39,634 nt of DNA, from the NCBI GenBank assembly GCA_029779695.1, contig JAKPAB010000118.1, positions 1 to 39,634 of the forward strand, read 5' to 3'. The position numbers and the translations under genes are program-made. The notes under the pieces were generated by a model, which did not search any database, had not been told where the DNA came from, and was given only the letters and a program-made list of their open reading frames with translations. Positions 35,559 to 39,634 of the stretch are shown in pieces; position 1 is the first letter of the stretch; each line of letters starts with the position of its first letter. This DNA comes from Bacillota bacterium. GTDB taxonomy: Bacteria; Bacillota; Clostridia; Lachnospirales; Lachnospiraceae.

Positions 35559-37247
35559 ATGAACGCAATAGAAAAGTATGAGCTATGGTGTGATAAGCTT
35601 GGTGACAACCAGGAACTCTCTGATGAGCTCAAGTCATTAAAGGGTGACAAAAAGGAAATCGAAGAAAGATTTGCTCAGGATATTGCTTTTGGTACTGCCG
35701 GTCTTCGCGGTAAGGTAGGAGCAGGATCATTCTGTATGAATTCTCTTGTAGTAGGTCGTGCTACTCAGGGTCTGGCTGATTTTATCAAGGAAAACGGCGA
35801 GGAATTCTGTAAGAGAGGCGTTATCATATGTCACGATTGCAGACATTTCTCCAAGGAGTTCAGTGAGTATGCAGCTTCGATCCTTGCAGCAAACGGAATC
35901 AAGGCATATACATTCCCTTCACTTAGACCTACACCGGAACTGGCATTTCTCGTTAGACATATGCATACAGCTTCCGGTATCAATATTACAGCATCCCATA
36001 ACCCCAAGGAATACAACGGATATAAGGTTTATTGGGAGGATGGATGTCAGATAAGCGGTTCAGTTTCGGATAAGATCGCAGAGCATATAGATAGTATAGA
36101 TATGTTCGAAGGTGTCAAATCAGTTTCTTATGAAGATGGCATCAAGAGCGGTATGATCACAGTTCTTGGTGAAAAAGAAGATAAGGAATACATGGATACG
36201 ATTCTTAAGCTTGCGGTTAACAAAGCTGAAGATTTAGATCTATCTATTCCGTTTGTATACACGCCACTTAATGGAGCAGGTTCTATTCCATTTAGAGAGA
36301 TGCTAAAGAGAAGAGGATTCGAAAACTGGCATATAGTAGAAGAACAGAGTCAGCCCGATCCTGATTTTACAACAGTAGGATATCCTAATCCGGAAGATCC
36401 CAAGGCCTTCAAGCTCTCTGAAAAGCTTGGAAAAGAGGTAGGAGCTGAGCTTCTAATGGCTACAGATCCTGATAGTGATCGTTTTGCTATTGAACTTTTG
36501 GATTCTAATGGTAATTATGTACCTCTTAATGGTAACCAAACAGGATACCTTCTTCTTAATTATATTCTTGAAGGTAAGAAAACAGCAGGTACTCTTCCAA
36601 AAAATGGTGCTATCGTTAGATCAATAGTTACCAGCCCGCTTTCAAACAGAATAGCAGAGGCCTATGGATGTAAGCTCTATGAGTCTCTTACAGGATTTAA
36701 AAATATATGTGGACGTATACCATTCTTAGAGAAAAATGATCTGCAGTATCTATTTGGTTATGAAGAGTCTGTCGGATATGCAGCTTGTCCTGATATCCGT
36801 GACAAGGATGGAATCAGTGCCGGAATGCTGGTTGCTGAAGCAGCAGCATATTTTAGAAAACAGGGCAAGACTCTTTTTGATGTACTTAATGATATTTATA
36901 ATACCTATGGTTGCTTTGCTGAGGACGAACCGAATATTGTTCTGGAGGGTCTAGAAGGCAAAAAGCAGATAGCAGACGCTATGGTCCGTGTGAGAAATAA
37001 TCCATTTACGGAAGTAGCCGGTATCAAGGTTGAGAATATTATTGACTATGATAATGGTTATGAAGACATTCCGGCATCTAATGTTCTTAGATTTGATATG
37101 GAAAACGGATGTAGATTCTTTATCCGTCCTTCAGGCACAGAACCTAAGCTTAAGTTCTATTTCTATTCAGTAGCAGAGACTACTGATAAGGCCAAGGAAC
37201 TTAATGTAGCATTTAAAGAAGATGTTCTAAAGAAGCTTGGATTTTAA
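35559..37247 (+). CDS. Phosphoglucomutase/phosphomannomutase
   Basis: A 562-residue enzyme of the alpha-D-phosphohexomutase superfamily; it interconverts glucose 1- and 6-phosphate and so feeds GalT products into glycolysis. The phospho-serine loop TASHNPKEYNGYKVYW contains Ser146; the metal loop ATDPDSDRFAI has Asp303, Asp305 and Asp307; the sugar loop GYEESVGY and phosphate-binding RPSGTEPKLKFY near 527 are intact. Length matches the Gram-positive PgcA-type form rather than the E. coli Pgm. Start ATG 35559 with a perfect AAGGAGG. It follows the GH36 gene by 108 nt, long enough for its own promoter, though none is convincing. A bidirectional-looking terminator follows. Confidence 0.93.
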   Translation: MNAIEKYELWCDKLGDNQELSDELKSLKGDKKEIEERFAQDIAFGTAGLRGKVGAGSFCMNSLVVGRATQGLADFIKENGEEFCKRGVIICHDCRHFSKEFSEYAASILAANGIKAYTFPSLRPTPELAFLVRHMHTASGINITASHNPKEYNGYKVYWEDGCQISGSVSDKIAEHIDSIDMFEGVKSVSYEDGIKSGMITVLGEKEDKEYMDTILKLAVNKAEDLDLSIPFVYTPLNGAGSIPFREMLKRRGFENWHIVEEQSQPDPDFTTVGYPNPEDPKAFKLSEKLGKEVGAELLMATDPDSDRFAIELLDSNGNYVPLNGNQTGYLLLNYILEGKKTAGTLPKNGAIVRSIVTSPLSNRIAEAYGCKLYESLTGFKNICGRIPFLEKNDLQYLFGYEESVGYAACPDIRDKDGISAGMLVAEAAAYFRKQGKTLFDVLNDIYNTYGCFAEDEPNIVLEGLEGKKQIADAMVRVRNNPFTEVAGIKVENIIDYDNGYEDIPASNVLRFDMENGCRFFIRPSGTEPKLKFYFYSVAETTDKAKELNVAFKEDVLKKLGF

Positions 37248-37271
37248 TTTTTATTAAAATTGAATATTTAT

Positions 37272-37310
37272 AAAAAATGCCTGGGAATGTTATTATCCCA
37301 GGCATTTTTT
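37272..37310 (+). terminator. Intrinsic terminator after phosphoglucomutase
   Basis: A perfect 15-bp stem, AAAAAATGCCTGGGA (37272-37286) against TCCCAGGCATTTTTT (37296-37310), with a 9-nt loop. Its A- and T-rich ends make it work in either direction. The remaining gap to 37568 is AT-rich, with a TATAAT at 37535-37540 lacking a good -35. Confidence 0.95.
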
Positions 37311-37568
37311 GCGCAAAATATACGAGAAATTGAAACAAATATTTATCGAAATAAAGAAAAATGTATTAAACAAATGCAATTGTATATCTGTACGTGCAAA
37401 GTGAATTTTGATCAACTGAAACATGAAAATGCATAGTTTTACCTTGGAGACAAATTTGTTCATAATGTATAAGTGCGATGTCAATAGGATTATATTTTTT
37501 GTGCATTAGATCGTTAATCTATTGGCAATCCGCATATAATTGTTTCAAAAAGGGAGGATTTACAGAAA

Positions 37569-39101
37569 ATGAGTGAAACAGAAAAGAAGAAGAAACTGAG
37601 GTTCCCATCTTCATACACGGTACTTTTTATCGTTATGATCTTTGCGGCTATCCTTACATTTGCAATCCCTGCGGGAAAGTTCTCCAAGCTTTCTTATAAC
37701 AGTGATTCACAGAAATTCGATGTAGAAGATTCAAAGGGCAATGTTGAGTCATACGCTGCTACACAGAAGACTCTTGAAAAGTTTGGAGTAAACGCTAAGC
37801 TTTCCAAATTTACAGAAGGGTCTATTAAAAAGCCTATGGCTATTAGAGGTACGTACAAGGCTGTTCCTCAGAATGGTCAGGGAATAAAGGAATTCTTAAG
37901 CGCACCTATAAGCGGTGTGTATGACAGTATTGACGTTATCCTGTTTGTATTCATGATCGGTGGTATGATCGGAATTATGAATCACCTTGGAATATTTAAT
38001 GCCGGGATTTCAGAATTGGCACGAATATCTAAGGGACATGAGCAGATAATAATCGCTGTTGTGCTTTTCTTGATTTCAATAGGTGGTACAACATTTGGAA
38101 TGGCTGAGGAGACGATTGCCTTTTATCCTATCATGATTCCTATTTTCCTGAAATCAGGATATGATGCCATGACAGGTATTGCAGCTATATGGTGCGGATC
38201 TTCCATCGGTTGTATGTTCTCAACAGTCAATCCGTTCTCAGTAGTTATCGCATCCAATGCAGCAGGTATTAATTTTAAGGACAGCCTTGGATCGCATTCA
38301 ATTGGACTTATAATTGGTATCGTGATCACACTTATCTATATTTTACGCTATGCATCTAAGGTTAAAAAAGATCCTTCAAAATCAATAATATTTGACAGCA
38401 AGGCTCATATAGATGAAAAGTTCGGTATGAACAGTACAGAACAGCATGAAGATAGAAAAATGACTGTAAGAGAGAGAATAATACTTCTGTTATTCTTTGC
38501 TACATTTGTGATCATGGTTTACGGCGTAGCATCCCATCTCGGATGGTGGTTCGATCAGATGTCAGTTCTGTTCCTTGTTATGGCAGTCGTAATTGGCGCC
38601 GTTGGCGGAATGAATGAGGCTGAGATCTCTGAGGAATTCGTCAAGGGTGCAGCTGATCTGGTTGGTGTAGCACTTGTCGTTGGTCTCGCAAGAGCCGTTA
38701 ATATTCTTTTGGAAAATGGTTTTGTATCAGATACACTTCTGCATGTAATGTCAGGTTGGGTATCAGGAATGAATCCTGTATTGTTCCTTGTTGTAATGGA
38801 ACTTATTTTCATTATTCTTGGATTCTTCATTAACTCTTCATCAGGACTGGCTATGCTTTCTATTCCTATCATGGCACCTCTTGCTGATGCAGTAGGACTT
38901 CCAAGAGATCTTGTAATATCTGCTTATCTGTATGGTCTAGGACTGATCGGACTTATTACACCTACAGGACTTATCCTTGCATCACTTCAGATGGTTGATG
39001 TTACATATGATAAGTGGCTGAAATGGTGCTGGCCGCTTATGATCCTCTGGACTATCCTCGGCATTGTAATGCTGATATTCCAGATGGGCGTAGGCTTCTA
39101 A
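37569..39101 (+). CDS. YfcC-family (COG1288) membrane transporter
   Basis: A 510-residue integral membrane protein with about 12 helices. It starts RFPSSYTVLFIVMIFAAILTF, then IPAGKFSKL, a hydrophilic external loop to about 105, and a VLFVFMIGGMIGIMNHLG helix. GGTTFGMAEETIAFYPIMIP and CGSSIGCMFSTVNPF are the paired conserved re-entrant blocks of the YfcC/DcuC-like ion-transporter superfamily; FFINSSSGLAMLSIPIMAPLAD is the second copy. Members move amino acids or dicarboxylates; substrate is not decided here. Start ATG 37569 has GGGAGG at 37552-37557 with an 11-nt gap, rather long. A strong terminator follows at 39140, so the gene is a single-gene unit. Confidence 0.9.
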   Translation: MSETEKKKKLRFPSSYTVLFIVMIFAAILTFAIPAGKFSKLSYNSDSQKFDVEDSKGNVESYAATQKTLEKFGVNAKLSKFTEGSIKKPMAIRGTYKAVPQNGQGIKEFLSAPISGVYDSIDVILFVFMIGGMIGIMNHLGIFNAGISELARISKGHEQIIIAVVLFLISIGGTTFGMAEETIAFYPIMIPIFLKSGYDAMTGIAAIWCGSSIGCMFSTVNPFSVVIASNAAGINFKDSLGSHSIGLIIGIVITLIYILRYASKVKKDPSKSIIFDSKAHIDEKFGMNSTEQHEDRKMTVRERIILLLFFATFVIMVYGVASHLGWWFDQMSVLFLVMAVVIGAVGGMNEAEISEEFVKGAADLVGVALVVGLARAVNILLENGFVSDTLLHVMSGWVSGMNPVLFLVVMELIFIILGFFINSSSGLAMLSIPIMAPLADAVGLPRDLVISAYLYGLGLIGLITPTGLILASLQMVDVTYDKWLKWCWPLMILWTILGIVMLIFQMGVGF

Positions 39102-39139
39102 GGCACATCAGATTTTTATGATTTAATATTCAAATAAAT

Positions 39140-39178
39140 AAACCCTGAAGGCAATTTTATTATGCTTTCAGGGTTTTT
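39140..39178 (+). terminator. Intrinsic terminator after the YfcC gene
   Basis: AAACCCTGAAGGCA (39140-39153) pairs with TGCTTTCAGGGTTT (39163-39176), 14 bp with one G-U pair, followed by a short T-run. It ends the transcript of the 37569 gene. Confidence 0.9.
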
Positions 39179-39294
39179 ATTTATATAAGATATACATCAA
39201 AAAACTTTATCAATATTAATGTCGACTTTAATCTTTTTGTTTTTATAATTCAAATATAGGACAATGTAGAAAATACATTATGAGGGATTTTATT

Positions 39295-39438
39295 ATGAAA
39301 AAGAAAATAGTAGTAATAAGAGGGCTTATATGTATTCATTTCGGTATTTATGTACAAAATGAAGCCAAGCTAAAATGTGCAAAACAATTTTTTGAAGCAA
39401 GTGGATTATCGAGTGCCTCTATAGCTAGAAATAGCTAG
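39295..39438 (+). CDS. Doubtful 47-residue ORF
   Basis: A short ORF in the 472-nt gap between the YfcC terminator and the last gene. ATG 39295 has GAGGGA at 39282-39287 in good position, and an in-frame ATG 39280 is also possible. The product begins MKKKIVVIRGLICIHFG and ends FFEASGLSSASIARNS; no family is recognised. The stop lies in a doubled ATAGCTAGAA element (39421-39440). It could be a small real gene, a leader peptide or a remnant of a longer gene. Confidence 0.3.
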   Translation: MKKKIVVIRGLICIHFGIYVQNEAKLKCAKQFFEASGLSSASIARNS

Positions 39439-39490
39439 AAATCAAAAAAGGCCAGAAACCTAATTTATACAGGTTACTTTTGTACATTCA

Positions 39491-39531
39491 TTACCAAATG
39501 TTATAAAACTGTTATATAATTATCATATAAC
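39491..39531 (+). promoter_or_regulatory. Possible promoter with palindrome before the last gene
   Basis: TTACCA (39491-39496) and TATAAT (39515-39520) are 18 nt apart. The -10 lies in an inverted repeat GTTATAT (39511-39517) / ATATAAC (39525-39531), a possible operator. About 45 nt of leader would precede the ATG at 39574. Confidence 0.4.
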
Positions 39532-39573
39532 CTTAAAAGTATATAGTTAAATAATTACGGAGATTTATCAGGA

Positions 39574-39634
39574 ATGAATGATTCTATAAAACAGAGTGTT
39601 GACACAAGGGCGCATATCGAAGATATAATAAAAC
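39574..39634 (+). CDS. 5' end of an unidentified gene (partial)
   Basis: ATG 39574 opens a frame that runs off the window after 20 codons (MNDSIKQSVDTRAHIEDIIK). GGAG at 39559-39562 is 11 nt upstream and a promoter-like element is further up. The second ATG at 39578 is in another frame and stops at once. Too little is present to name a family. Confidence 0.6.
   Translation, partial: MNDSIKQSVDTRAHIEDIIK

Noticed and set aside
37522-37540. TTGGCA plus TATAAT as a promoter before the YfcC gene
   Set aside because: The two boxes are only 7 nt apart; a functional pair needs about 16-18.

Overview
The window looks like a chromosomal segment of an anaerobic, low-to-mid GC Firmicute, most likely a Lachnospiraceae member of the Butyrivibrio/Pseudobutyrivibrio type. 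This rests on gene content (class II galT, GPH sugar symporter, GH2/GH36 galactosidases, BMP-like cytosolic protein, 2-hydroxyacyl-CoA dehydratase-type Fe-S proteins), strong AGGAGG-type ribosome sites, frequent TTG/GTG starts and AT-rich intergenic DNA. The genus is inference. All clear genes but one lie on the + strand. I found no rRNA, tRNA, CRISPR array, IS element or phage gene.

Layout. (1) 1-6105: an oligopeptide ABC transporter: the 3' part of a solute-binding protein gene, a stable intergenic hairpin, a fresh promoter, then oppB-oppC-oppD-oppF. OppC carries an extra external region of about 200 residues. (2) 6257-17985: mostly housekeeping or poorly known genes: a small membrane protein, a diacylglycerol-kinase-family lipid kinase, DAHP synthase, a cytosolic ParB-like/BMP fusion-like protein, a metallophosphoesterase, a MATE exporter, a COG2509-type FAD protein, a minus-strand zinc-ribbon/HTH protein, class II galT preceded by an A-rich tandem repeat, and nicotinate phosphoribosyltransferase. 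(3) 18171-26533: a self-contained operon with its own promoter and terminator, and the most unusual part of the window. It encodes a CooC-like Ni-insertase-type ATPase, two 2-hydroxyacyl-CoA dehydratase/double-cubane-type Fe-S subunits, their activase, a 55-residue single-helix membrane protein, a stand-alone protein resembling the middle domain of acetyl-CoA synthase (AcsB), and a 936-residue multi-cluster Fe-S/FAD oxidoreductase. (4) 26534-37310: a galactoside-use region: a TetR regulator with palindromes and repeated GGAAAC elements upstream, GH2 beta-galactosidase-like enzyme, a GT-B-like protein, GPH symporter, GH36 alpha-galactosidase and phosphoglucomutase. (5) 37311-39634: a YfcC-family transporter, a doubtful short ORF, and the start of another gene.

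How the parts fit. Regions 2 and 4 together supply much of a galactoside-to-glucose-phosphate route: uptake by the GPH symporter, hydrolysis by GH36 and GH2, then GalT and phosphoglucomutase; galactokinase and epimerase are not in the window. In region 3 the genes suggest an electron relay from a pyridine nucleotide or ferredoxin through the 936-residue protein and the ATP-dependent activase to a double-cubane-type Fe-S centre. The CooC-like and AcsB-like proteins tie the cluster to Ni/Fe-S or corrinoid chemistry. No CO dehydrogenase, corrinoid protein, CoA-transferase or acyl-CoA dehydrogenase is present in the window, so neither classic hydroxyacyl-CoA dehydration nor the Wood-Ljungdahl pathway explains the set. 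This is the best candidate for an undescribed system; its substrate cannot be read from sequence alone.
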